Source of the DNA: Candidatus Peribacteraceae bacterium
GTDB taxonomy: Bacteria > Patescibacteriota > Gracilibacteria > Peribacterales > Peribacteraceae
Assembly: GCA_018061525.1 (NCBI GenBank)
Contig: JAGOUB010000012.1
Span: 1-14,741, forward strand
Reading direction: 5' to 3'
DNA: 14,741 nucleotides
Shown here: piece after piece, positions 1 to 5,862 of the stretch
Position numbering within the stretch: position 1 is the stretch's first letter
Layout: every line of letters starts with the position of its first letter
Made by a program: the position numbers and the translations under genes
Notes under the pieces: generated by a model
The model's database searches: none
What the model saw: the letters and a program-made list of their open reading frames with translations, nothing else
Told to the model about the DNA's origin: nothing

Positions 1-219
1 GGACACGGTGGCATGATGCGCGGTCACGGCCCCGAGAAGCTCGCTGAGACCCTCGGCCTGACAGCCGATGAGCTCAAGACGCAGCTCGACGCCGGTAAGA
101 CGATCGAAGAGATCGCGGCTGAGAAGGGCGTCACCCTGCCCGAGCGTCCCGCCTTCGAGGGCGGCATGAAGCGCCACGGCCCGCGCGGCGGCCAAGACCA
201 GGCGCCGGACGCACAGTGA
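1..219 (+). CDS. C-terminal part of an unidentified protein (5' end outside window)
   Basis: The frame is open from base 1, giving Gly-His-Gly-Gly before the first Met at 13, and ends in TGA at 217-219. The Met codons at 13 and 16 sit inside a Gly/His/Met-rich stretch that looks like mid-protein sequence, and no ribosome binding site precedes them, so the true start is probably outside the window. The visible part has a short predicted helical motif (LGLTADELKTQLDAGKTIEE), a pattern common in small bacterial proteins with repeated 'Leu-Gly-Leu-Thr-x-Glu-Glu-Leu' helices. It ends in a Gly/Arg/Pro-rich polar tail. I do not recognise a named family. A strong terminator lies 24 bases downstream, so this is the last gene of its transcript. 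Confidence 0.7.
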   Translation, partial: GHGGMMRGHGPEKLAETLGLTADELKTQLDAGKTIEEIAAEKGVTLPERPAFEGGMKRHGPRGGQDQAPDAQ

Positions 220-242
220 GCGCTCCGTTCCCAGTGCTTTTC

Positions 243-271
243 ACGGGGGCCATCGCGGCCCCCGTTTTTTT
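243..271 (+). terminator. Rho-independent terminator of the first gene
   Basis: ACGGGGGCC (243-251), a 5-base loop (252-256) and GGCCCCCGT (257-265) form a perfect 9-bp GC-rich stem followed directly by a run of seven T (265-271). It lies 24 bases after the stop at 219. The stop codon of the convergent minus-strand gene (270-272) overlaps the T-run. Read on the minus strand the hairpin is followed by GAAAAGC, so it is a classical terminator only for the plus strand, although the hairpin could slow transcription from both sides. Confidence 0.9.
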
Positions 272-1109
272 ACGCCGCATCCTCTTCTGCCCGCTTGCCG
301 TCCGCTTTCTGCTTCTGCCGTTTGCGGATGATGGCCGCGTGCTTGTTGCAGGTGCTGCCCGTGCGCACCCCCTCGCCTTCGTCCGTCTGCTCGGGATAAA
401 ACTCGTCGTTCAGCGCCGTCGCGATCAGTTTGAAGTCGGGACTGCCGGCGTGCTGGTGGTCCGCCGGGTGCACGAGCTCAACCATCAACTGCTCGAAGCG
501 AGCGTCCTCTTCGGGTGTCCAGGGATGCGGCTCCACCACCTCGTTGCCTGGCAATGTCAGGCCTTCTTTGTAGAGTTGGATGAGGATGGCGGCCGTCGCC
601 TGGCGCGTGCGCAGGGGCTGATTGCCGTGGAATTCGGCGTTGATGATCGCCGCGATCGCGTCGCAATCGGGTCGGCCCTTCTGGCGTCCAGATTGATGCC
701 GGTGCAGCAGTGCGAGCTCGGCCAGCCGTGTCCGCTCGGCTTCGGGCCACTCCACAATCCCTGCGACCTTGCGACCGGCGGCCAGGCCGCGGATCTGTCC
801 CGCCTCCAGATTGCGAGCGGCGATCTTGTCGTATTCATCCGCCTGGAGCGTCACTTGCAGCACCGAGGCCACGATGTTCGTAGCGGTCTTCTCATCCTCC
901 TTAAATGAATCTCTCAATTCCGTCTCCGCAACCAGTCGGAACGAGAGCATGGCGCGCGCGGCGGCGACGATACGGTCGACGAGCTCACGGTTCTGGAGGA
1001 TTTCTGCCACTTGCCCTTCGATGATGCGGATCATCAGGACAATGCGGCCGTTGCCGGGTGCCGCCGGAGCGCGGAGCCCTGAATGTAGCGATAAAGGGAT
1101 GTTCCTCAT
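270..1109 (-). CDS. Protein with two SANT/Myb-like repeats
   Basis: 279 aa from the ATG at 1109; the frame is open further upstream to 1202, but that extension would overlap the preceding gene. The C-terminal half contains two related units, at about residues 121-178 and 197-262. Each starts with Trp-Pro or Trp-Thr-Pro-Glu, continues with an acidic/Leu helix, then Asp-x-x-x-Ile-Ala-x-x-Leu/Ile-Asn-x-Glu-Phe-His/Tyr, then Arg-Thr and Ala-Ala-Ile. That matches the SANT/Myb-like helical pattern used in DNA or protein binding. The N-terminal 120 residues are helical and unassigned. The C-terminal tail is Lys/Arg-rich. No signal peptide or membrane segment is seen, so it should be cytoplasmic. It lies 67 bases downstream of the deiminase-like gene on the same strand. 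DNA binding is inferred from fold similarity only. Confidence 0.8.
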   Translation of the reverse strand: MRNIPLSLHSGLRAPAAPGNGRIVLMIRIIEGQVAEILQNRELVDRIVAAARAMLSFRLVAETELRDSFKEDEKTATNIVASVLQVTLQADEYDKIAARNLEAGQIRGLAAGRKVAGIVEWPEAERTRLAELALLHRHQSGRQKGRPDCDAIAAIINAEFHGNQPLRTRQATAAILIQLYKEGLTLPGNEVVEPHPWTPEEDARFEQLMVELVHPADHQHAGSPDFKLIATALNDEFYPEQTDEGEGVRTGSTCNKHAAIIRKRQKQKADGKRAEEDAA

Positions 1110-1119
1110 AAACGAACCT

Positions 1120-1148
1120 ATTCTTCGATTATTGTCACGTTGTGTCAA
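1120..1148 (-). promoter_or_regulatory. Candidate promoter for the SANT/Myb-like gene
   Basis: On the minus strand TTGACA (1148-1143, perfect -35) is followed by a 17-base spacer and AAGAAT (1125-1120, four of six -10 positions). The predicted start is near 1113, only 3-5 bases before the ATG at 1109, so the transcript would be almost leaderless. It overlaps the last codons of the upstream deiminase-like gene. The weak AGG at 1119-1117 would fall outside the mRNA if this start is right. Confidence 0.45.
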
Positions 1149-1176
1149 AAAACCGGCCATCGGACATGGGTCGACC

Positions 1177-2007
1177 TCAACTTTTCCGCAGCAGGGGGGC
1201 AATACAGCAGCGCACCGAACCCTGCATTTTCCAGTCGCCCCAGATCTTCCAGACCTCGTAACGGCGGTCTTCCAGCAGTCGGCAGACGTCGCTGTCCGGT
1301 GTGAGCACCAGACCCGGGTTCACCCAAAAGAGATTCAAGATGGGGCGGTGGTGATGCCCCTTCTCGATGTCCGTGAGCATGTCTGTGCCGAAGATCGTCT
1401 TGAGCGCGTGTACGCCGGCATCTGCCAGTCTCTGTCGGTGATAGAGGATGTTCCCGTCGGGCAACGGTGCGACGGCGCAATCGATATGCACCTCGTAGTG
1501 GCAGACGTGCAGCGCGCGCTGACGCAGCGTGCGCACCTGCGCGAGGATCTCCAAGTCGCTCTCGTGCGGCTCTTCGCAGTACGACGTCTCGGACGGGTCC
1601 TCCTTCCAGGCGTCGTAGCCGACGATCGCGCCGCCGTCCGGAAATAAGAGCACGTTGCCGCCATGCACGCGGCTGGCGGCGTGGGCGATGTTCCGTTCCT
1701 GCAAGGCGGCGCACATCACCGCATCCTCGCCGCGACGACCGGGGCTGTGGATGGGGCTCACGAAGACCGCGTCATCGATGACGACGAGCGGATCACGCGC
1801 ATAGAGCGGTTGTCCTTTCTCCGTTGATCCCGGTTGTACCAGCTCGACACCTTCGCCCTTCAGCAGCTCGGCGAGCGGCACGCTCAGGTCGCCGCGGCGG
1901 CAGTACAGCTCCACGCCGGCGCGGGGGTACACCGCTGCCGCTTTGAGCGGGCTCCATTCGTCAGCGACGTACGGTTTGAGCGTGTTCACGCGCACACTGT
2001 AAAACAT
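1177..2007 (-). CDS. Guanidino-group-modifying enzyme (arginine/agmatine deiminase-like, DDAH-like)
   Basis: 276 aa from the ATG at 2007, or 270 aa from a GTG at 1989 that better fits a leaderless promoter. Motifs of the guanidino-modifying (pentein-fold) superfamily occur in order: Ala-Arg-Asp-Pro (70-73); His-Gly-Gly-Asn (115-118), where most relatives have Glu-Gly-Gly-Asp/Asn; His-Ile-Asp (174-176), the catalytic His region; and Gly-Ser-Val-Arg-Cys-Cys-Ile-Ala-Pro-Leu near the C-terminus. Cys267 aligns with the nucleophile in the Arg-Cys-x-x-x-Pro-Leu pattern. Relatives hydrolyse arginine, agmatine or methylarginines, or transfer amidino groups. The substrate cannot be set from sequence, and His at the Glu-Gly-Gly position argues against simple transfer of a name. 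It has no signal peptide. It lies 30 bases downstream of the caspase-like gene. A protein-bound arginine substrate is possible but unsupported. Confidence 0.82.
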   Translation of the reverse strand: MFYSVRVNTLKPYVADEWSPLKAAAVYPRAGVELYCRRGDLSVPLAELLKGEGVELVQPGSTEKGQPLYARDPLVVIDDAVFVSPIHSPGRRGEDAVMCAALQERNIAHAASRVHGGNVLLFPDGGAIVGYDAWKEDPSETSYCEEPHESDLEILAQVRTLRQRALHVCHYEVHIDCAVAPLPDGNILYHRQRLADAGVHALKTIFGTDMLTDIEKGHHHRPILNLFWVNPGLVLTPDSDVCRLLEDRRYEVWKIWGDWKMQGSVRCCIAPLLRKS

Positions 2008-2023
2008 TATTACTATTCATCAA
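1996..2023 (-). promoter_or_regulatory. Candidate internal promoter giving a leaderless GTG start for the deiminase-like gene
   Basis: Minus strand: TTGATG (2023-2018), a 16-base spacer and TACAGT (2001-1996), then exactly 6 bases before an in-frame GTG (1989-1987). This spacing equals that at four ATG starts in the window. The stretch is AT-rich compared with its surroundings. If used, the protein starts with the sequence Val/Met-Asn-Thr-Leu-Lys-Pro, and the ATG at 2007 is untranscribed spacer. Confidence 0.4.
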
Positions 2024-2037
2024 GAGCCACGTTCGAT

Positions 2038-4380
2038 TTAAGAATTCCAGCCGAAAAGGCCCTTCAGACGCTGCCAAACTGTACGGCGCGGCGGGTTGGG
2101 CTGCCGGAAATACCGTGCCATCGTCGGCTGCCCGTTGTTCCCCGAAGAGTGGCCGAAGTTCACCGTGCCTGTCGTAAGATCGAGGCCATCGATGCCGGTG
2201 GTGATGTTGCTCGCTCCGATCGTGTCCACGTTTAGCGTCCGGCTGATGGTCTCGGCCAGGCCCTTCTCGTCTCCGACCTTGCACGAGTCGAGGATGACGC
2301 GAGCGTCCGGCGCAAAGTATTCGCGGAGCTTGGCAGCCTTGGCCGCCTGCTTCGTCCGCACGTCCTCGTCGTCACTCAGCTTGAAGTCATCCGTGGTCAT
2401 GCGCCCCATCTGTTCTTGGCCGAACACCAGCACGTTGCTGCTGCCGTGGCCGCCGATGATAGCCGCGTCGATCGGGCCGTTGTCGCGCGCGCAGCGGGCC
2501 AGGGCCAACACTGCCCCCATCTTGGAGCCCGCCTCGGCGAAGTGGATGTCGTAGCCCTGGGCCTTGGCGGTGTCGGCGATGAGCTCGGTCCGGCTGGTCC
2601 GGGCGTAGGCGCCGTTCCAGTCGTCGCTGGCCAGGATTACGAGCAGGTTCTTGCGGCGCTTGCGCGGCTTCTCGGGTCGCTCCTGAGTGCGCTTATCTTC
2701 TCGCGTCCTCGTCTCCGCCAGCGTGGCGGGCTCGTAGCGCGAGAACATCTTCATGCCCCACTTCTGATGGAAGTAGCGCGCCGTTCCCGGCAAGGCGGCG
2801 TCGAGCGCGGCGATGGCGGCGGCGTTCTTCTCCTGCACGTTCAAGACACTGATCTCTTCTGTGATCTCGCCGGAAGCCAGGAGGTCTTTCCGTTCGTTGC
2901 TCGCGAGCAGCCAATGGCGGCGCATGTCCTGGGGGTCGAGACCGTGCCGCTCCAGGAAGCTATCCAAGGCGCGGTCGGCCGCCGGGCGTAGCGTGGTTTG
3001 CGAGGCGAGCTCGCGCCAGAGTGCTCGTTCGCCGGGCCGGCCGAGGTCAAGCTCCGGCTCTGGGTGGCCCGGGTTCGAGCCGAAGAGCAGCTCTAAGGCC
3101 TGGTGCAGCTGTTGCTCGGTCTCCGGCTTGCGCTTGAAGGCGGGCAGGAGCTGCGCGAGTGTGCCGCCGTCTGGTGACTCGATCGAGCGCAGAATTTCGG
3201 CATGGAGTGCCAGAGGCAGGAGGTGGGCGCTGCCGCTGCCGCGACCGTTCTGCAGGAAACGTTCGGCGGATTCCGCCCGTTGGTCATTCGATTGATCCCC
3301 GCCGATCGCCGTTGCCAGCGCATCGCGTTCCTTCTCCAGCGCCGGCACGTCGCCGGGGCGGATGCCGTAGTGCGTCACCAAATGCTTGAGGTACCAGGAA
3401 CTGCGGTCGGGGAGCGGGGCGTTCTCTTCGCGGCGCATGTGCGCCTCGGCTTCGTCGCGCGCGATCGCGCGGACCTCGTCGGCCTCCAGGCCGAAAGCCT
3501 TGGCCAGCTTGGCGGCGGTGCCATCGGTGTAGCCCAGGGCCACGGGCAGTAAGGCCAGCGCGCCTCGGCGCCGCTCGGGCGTCACCTCGGCTTGGCTGCG
3601 GTCTTGCAGGTTCGTCGCCCGGTCCACGTACGAGCCCTTCTCGTAATTGGGCGCGGACGGGAACTCGGCGAACAGGCGGTCGAGAGCCTTGGGGGCGTAG
3701 TCCTCCTTCATCTCCTGCCACCAGTTGATCTTCAGGCAATTGCCCAGGTTCTGCACGCAGTACTCGCCTTCGAAGTTGCCCAGGTGCCGGAGCATTCCCG
3801 GGGCCAGTTGGCGGAAGCGGGCTTGGGCGGATGCCAGACGCGTCTTGTCGGCGAAGGGCAGGAAGTACGTAATTTCGCAGATGCGAATGACGTAATTGTC
3901 CGCGGAGCCGCGCTCGCGGCTGCTGCTGAACGACGACCGGCGGCGCGTGAGCGAGGCTTCGAGACCGTCCAAGAGCTTGTCGATCGTGGCGGCGGCGATC
4001 TCATCCGTGTCCTCGGGCGAGAGGTTGAGCCCCTTGATGAGGTCGAACTTGTAGGCGTTGCTGGCGTCGCGGTCGCGCGTCACGTACTTCTCGCGCGTGG
4101 GCGAGAACTCCAAGCCGTGGTATGCGCGGCGATTGCTCGTCTCGACATCGGAGAGCATCAGCGGCACCAGCTCGCGGGCGCCCTCGGCCAACTTGGGCTG
4201 CTTGTGCACGCGCATGTACGAGAGCATCCGCAGGGCCGATTCGTATTCTTGTTCACTTATCCAGCGGCGCGCGTAGAAGATAGCCTTCTCCTGCTCGTCC
4301 GTCGGTTCTTCGGCCGCCGCGGGGGCGTCCTGGTGTTCTGCCGGCTGGTGTTTGGGGATCTCGGGAGAGTCCTTAGGCAT
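2038..4380 (-). CDS. Large protein with C-terminal caspase-like (clan CD-type) His/Cys domain
   Basis: 780 aa. From about residue 578 to 750 there is an alpha/beta domain: a hydrophobic strand (NLLVILASDDW), a strand ending Ile-Ile-Gly-Gly-His645-Gly-Ser, and a strand ending Val-Ile-Leu-Asp-Ser-Cys700-Lys-Val-Gly. The Gly-His-Gly and Asp-Ser-Cys pair is the catalytic His/Cys arrangement of caspase/metacaspase, gingipain, CHAT and DUF4347-type domains; I cannot choose among these. Residues 1-550 are rich in Leu, Arg and Glu and look helical, and I recognise no family. A very basic, charged linker (about 557-577) joins the two parts. Without a signal peptide or membrane helix it should be cytoplasmic. 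It is first in a minus-strand cluster with the deiminase-like and SANT-like genes. The ATG at 4380 was chosen because the promoter predicts a leaderless mRNA there. The helical part may sense a signal or bind a partner and gate the protease; this is inference. Confidence 0.85.
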   Translation of the reverse strand: MPKDSPEIPKHQPAEHQDAPAAAEEPTDEQEKAIFYARRWISEQEYESALRMLSYMRVHKQPKLAEGARELVPLMLSDVETSNRRAYHGLEFSPTREKYVTRDRDASNAYKFDLIKGLNLSPEDTDEIAAATIDKLLDGLEASLTRRRSSFSSSRERGSADNYVIRICEITYFLPFADKTRLASAQARFRQLAPGMLRHLGNFEGEYCVQNLGNCLKINWWQEMKEDYAPKALDRLFAEFPSAPNYEKGSYVDRATNLQDRSQAEVTPERRRGALALLPVALGYTDGTAAKLAKAFGLEADEVRAIARDEAEAHMRREENAPLPDRSSWYLKHLVTHYGIRPGDVPALEKERDALATAIGGDQSNDQRAESAERFLQNGRGSGSAHLLPLALHAEILRSIESPDGGTLAQLLPAFKRKPETEQQLHQALELLFGSNPGHPEPELDLGRPGERALWRELASQTTLRPAADRALDSFLERHGLDPQDMRRHWLLASNERKDLLASGEITEEISVLNVQEKNAAAIAALDAALPGTARYFHQKWGMKMFSRYEPATLAETRTREDKRTQERPEKPRKRRKNLLVILASDDWNGAYARTSRTELIADTAKAQGYDIHFAEAGSKMGAVLALARCARDNGPIDAAIIGGHGSSNVLVFGQEQMGRMTTDDFKLSDDEDVRTKQAAKAAKLREYFAPDARVILDSCKVGDEKGLAETISRTLNVDTIGASNITTGIDGLDLTTGTVNFGHSSGNNGQPTMARYFRQPNPPRRTVWQRLKGLFGWNS

Positions 4381-4386
4381 CGCCTC

Positions 4387-4415
4387 AGTATAGCGTAAAA
4401 CAGCGTTTTCGTGAA
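4387..4415 (-). promoter_or_regulatory. Promoter of the caspase-like cluster, predicted leaderless
   Basis: Minus strand: TTCACG (4415-4410, four of six -35 positions), 17-base spacer, TATACT (4392-4387, five of six -10 positions), then GAGGCG and the ATG at 4380. The 6-base gap puts the expected transcription start on the A of ATG. The AGG in the gap is too close to the ATG to be a working ribosome binding site. Confidence 0.65.
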
Positions 4416-4428
4416 GTATCAGCCCTTT

Positions 4429-4449
4429 CTACCGGCTCCTACCGGAGCC
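4429..4449. repeat. Direct repeat CTACCGG x2 with an overlapping hairpin in a divergent control region
   Basis: CTACCGG occurs at 4429-4435 and 4439-4445, 10 bases apart, so both copies face the same side of the helix. The overlapping sequence GGCTCC (4434-4439), TACC, GGAGCC (4444-4449) is a 6-bp inverted repeat. It lies between the minus-strand caspase-like promoter (about -49 to -69 from its start) and the plus-strand -10 box at 4452. This is a plausible operator position for both directions, but no regulator is known. Confidence 0.4.
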
Positions 4450-4451
4450 TG

Positions 4452-4457
4452 TATGCT
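4452..4457 (+). promoter_or_regulatory. Candidate -10 box for the small ORF
   Basis: TATGCT lies 9 bases before the ATG at 4467, so the expected transcription start is about three bases before the codon. No -35 box is visible; the CTACCGG repeats occupy that position. Confidence 0.35.
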
Positions 4458-4466
4458 CTGCGGCGC

Positions 4467-4538
4467 ATGGATCGTGCCCTGATCATCGTTTGCGACGACG
4501 CCGGCTTCCGCGTAGATGCCGTCGCAGCCAAGCGCTGA
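4467..4538 (+). CDS. Possible small ORF (23 aa) or remnant of a deacetylase-like gene
   Basis: The ATG at 4467 opens 23 codons ending in TGA at 4536-4538. A -10-like TATGCT lies nine bases upstream. The peptide begins MDRALIIVCDDAGF, which resembles the N-terminal strand and Asp-Asp-x-Gly motif of YdjC/ChbG-type carbohydrate deacetylases. It then ends, and nothing following in any frame continues that family. It could be a real small peptide, a decayed gene start, or chance. It has no ribosome binding site. Confidence 0.3.
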   Translation: MDRALIIVCDDAGFRVDAVAAKR

Positions 4539-4561
4539 TCCCGCCCCCGCCTCCAATGCTC

Positions 4562-4567
4562 TATACT
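4562..4567 (+). promoter_or_regulatory. Candidate -10 box for the two-gene membrane operon
   Basis: TATACT matches five of six consensus positions and lies 23 bases before the ATG at 4591, predicting a leader of about 17 bases with no Shine-Dalgarno sequence. No good -35 box is seen at the proper distance. Confidence 0.4.
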
Positions 4568-4590
4568 GGCGACAAATCCAACCTGCGCCA

Positions 4591-4821
4591 ATGAACCTCA
4601 GCCTCCTCCTCGGCATCCATGTCCTTTCCCTCCTCCTCGCGGCAGTGGTGCTCTTCGAGTACTGGCGCATCTGCCGCGATCGGGCGGCATTGTTGGTACT
4701 TCTCGGCCACGGCGAGCGCTTCCGCCTGACACCTGTACTCCTGGTAGCGGCATACTTCCTGTCGATGGCCGCCCTCGCCGCCGTCTCGGCCTGGATCTTC
4801 TTTCTCTTGCCCCCCACATGA
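4591..4821 (+). CDS. Small two-helix membrane protein
   Basis: 76 aa from the ATG at 4591. The frame is open back to 4516, but the upstream ATG lies before the -10 box at 4562 and adds a Pro/Ala-rich stretch with no membrane character, so 4591 is preferred. Two hydrophobic segments (about residues 3-23 and 48-71) flank a short Arg-rich loop, predicting a membrane hairpin. No family recognised. Its stop overlaps the next start as ATGA (4818-4821), so the two are translationally coupled and probably act together. Confidence 0.65.
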   Translation: MNLSLLLGIHVLSLLLAAVVLFEYWRICRDRAALLVLLGHGERFRLTPVLLVAAYFLSMAALAAVSAWIFFLLPPT

Positions 4822-5342
4822 CCGATCCACTTGCATCATTGCCGTGGCGTTTCAGGGGCAAGCTGCCGGCCATCGGCGCCGGTGAGCATCTGCTCCGCCG
4901 CTCGCGCGGGCACTGGATTCGGTATGTCTTGCCTATTTTTGTGGTCATTCTCTTGTCGTCCGCCGCCGCCGCCCTGCTCTGGAGCGCCACCTCCCTGGCT
5001 GCGGCCGGATCTGCCTCTGCTGGCTGGGTCTTGCTACTCGGCCTACTCGTCTCTTTGGCTGTCTTGCACTGGTTTTTTCACTTCCTCTTCAGCGAGAGCG
5101 TAAGCGAGGTGTTCCTCACCAATAAGCGCATCCTCCGCTTTACTCGTCGGCTCTGGCTGCTCGACGACGTCGATGAGACGGTGCTGGCACGCATTAAAGT
5201 AGTGGAGGTTGTGCGTTACGGCTTCCTTCAACAACTGCTTGATTATGGCGATCTTCGCTTTGATACGAGCGACAACCGGGCGATCTCCCATATCCCGCAC
5301 CCCAGACTCTGGGCCGCCGACATTGAGGCGCAAGTGCGCTGA
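4818..5342 (+). CDS. Membrane protein with bacterial PH-like (bPH2/DUF304-type) domain
   Basis: 174 aa. Two hydrophobic helices (about residues 33-57 and 68-91) are followed by a cytoplasmic C-terminal domain. That domain carries hallmarks of the bacterial PH family: Val-Phe-Leu-Thr-Asn-Lys-Arg-Ile-Leu (98-106), an Asp-rich turn, Ile-Lys-Val-Val-Glu-Val-Val-Arg-Tyr-Gly (126-135), and Leu-Asp-Tyr-Gly-Asp-Leu with Phe-Asp-Thr (141-150). Such proteins (YdbS/YdbT-like) are membrane associated and their molecular role is poorly known. It starts within the stop of the preceding small membrane gene (ATGA), so the pair forms an operon. The following gene has its own promoter. Confidence 0.85.
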   Translation: MTDPLASLPWRFRGKLPAIGAGEHLLRRSRGHWIRYVLPIFVVILLSSAAAALLWSATSLAAAGSASAGWVLLLGLLVSLAVLHWFFHFLFSESVSEVFLTNKRILRFTRRLWLLDDVDETVLARIKVVEVVRYGFLQQLLDYGDLRFDTSDNRAISHIPHPRLWAADIEAQVR

Positions 5343-5351
5343 GCGTGCGGC

Positions 5352-5360
5352 TGCTATGCT
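5352..5360 (+). promoter_or_regulatory. Extended -10 promoter, leaderless start of the FMN-binding gene
   Basis: TGC-TATGCT is an extended -10 element (TGn then the hexamer at 5355-5360). GAATCC follows, then the ATG at 5367. The 6-base gap predicts transcription starting at the A of ATG. No -35 box is visible, as expected for extended -10 promoters. Confidence 0.6.
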
Positions 5361-5366
5361 GAATCC

Positions 5367-5831
5367 ATGCAAGGTATCCTTCTTGAAGAGGAGATCGACG
5401 AGTTGCTGGCCTCTGCGAGATTCGGCCATCTCGGCTGCGCCGACGGCGATCGACCATACGTGGTTCCCATGGCCTACGTCTTCCGAGACGGCCACCTCTA
5501 CGGCCAAACCACGACCGGCCAGAAGGTGGAGATGCTGCGGCGCAATCCGTCGGTCTGCTTCCAGGTAGAGAGCCGCGAGGACGGCCGTTGGCGCAGCGTC
5601 ATTTGCTGGGGCCGCTTCGAAGAGCTGGCGTTCGACGAGCTCGTCCAATCCGAGGCTGTCGAGATCGTCCGGCTGCTTTCGGAGCGCCTGGGCGGCATCC
5701 AGAAGGAAGTGGGCGTCGACGTTCCCTTCGCCTTTGGCCAAGACGCCGTACCGCTGAAGGTGAACGACAAAGAATCGACGCTCTTCCGCATTGTCGTGAC
5801 CGAGAAGACGGGGCGCTTCTTCGGGGCCTGA
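5367..5831 (+). CDS. FMN-binding split-barrel protein, pyridoxamine 5'-phosphate oxidase-like (NimA-type)
   Basis: 154 aa, the usual size of this family. After a short helix (residues 4-16) comes the strand order typical of flavin-reductase/PNPOx-like proteins: Gly-His-Leu-Gly-Cys-Ala-Asp-Gly-Asp-Arg-Pro-Tyr-Val-Val-Pro-Met (20-35), Asp-Gly-His-Leu-Tyr (41-45), a Thr-rich turn with Gly-Gln-Lys (50-52), and Asn-Pro-x-Val-Cys-Phe-Gln-Val-Glu (60-68). Relatives bind FMN, heme or F420 and include nitroimidazole-resistance NimA proteins. The substrate here is not predictable, and no classical NimA active-site assignment was made. Cytoplasmic. It stands alone with its own promoter, 24 bases after the PH-domain gene. 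Confidence 0.85.
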   Translation: MQGILLEEEIDELLASARFGHLGCADGDRPYVVPMAYVFRDGHLYGQTTTGQKVEMLRRNPSVCFQVESREDGRWRSVICWGRFEELAFDELVQSEAVEIVRLLSERLGGIQKEVGVDVPFAFGQDAVPLKVNDKESTLFRIVVTEKTGRFFGA

Positions 5832-5847
5832 GGCAGCCCGCTCCATT

Positions 5848-5856
5848 TGCTATAGT
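5848..5856 (+). promoter_or_regulatory. Extended -10 promoter, leaderless start of a small membrane gene
   Basis: TGC-TATAGT (hexamer 5851-5856, five of six consensus) is followed by GCCGGT and the ATG at 5863, again a 6-base gap. It falls in the 31 bases after the FMN-binding gene, so both genes can be transcribed separately although adjacent. Confidence 0.65.
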
Positions 5857-5862
5857 GCCGGT

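Noticed and set aside
13..18. ATG-ATG at 13-18 as the true start of the first gene
   Set aside because: The frame is open to base 1 with matching Gly/His composition, and no promoter or ribosome binding site can be seen in 12 bases.
216..908. 230-codon plus-strand open frame opposite the SANT/Myb-like gene
   Set aside because: Shadow frame in GC-rich DNA. It starts before the terminator at 243-271, lacks a promoter of the local type, and its protein shows no domain pattern, while the minus-strand frame has clear repeats.
3592..4398. 268-codon plus-strand frame opposite the caspase-like gene
   Set aside because: Antisense to a well-supported frame; composition is Val/Ala/Arg-rich mirror sequence with no motif, and it runs across the minus-strand promoter.
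4516..4590. Earlier ATG at 4516 for the small membrane protein
   Set aside because: It lies upstream of the -10 box at 4562 and inside the 23-codon ORF, and adds a Pro/Ala-rich stretch without a ribosome binding site.
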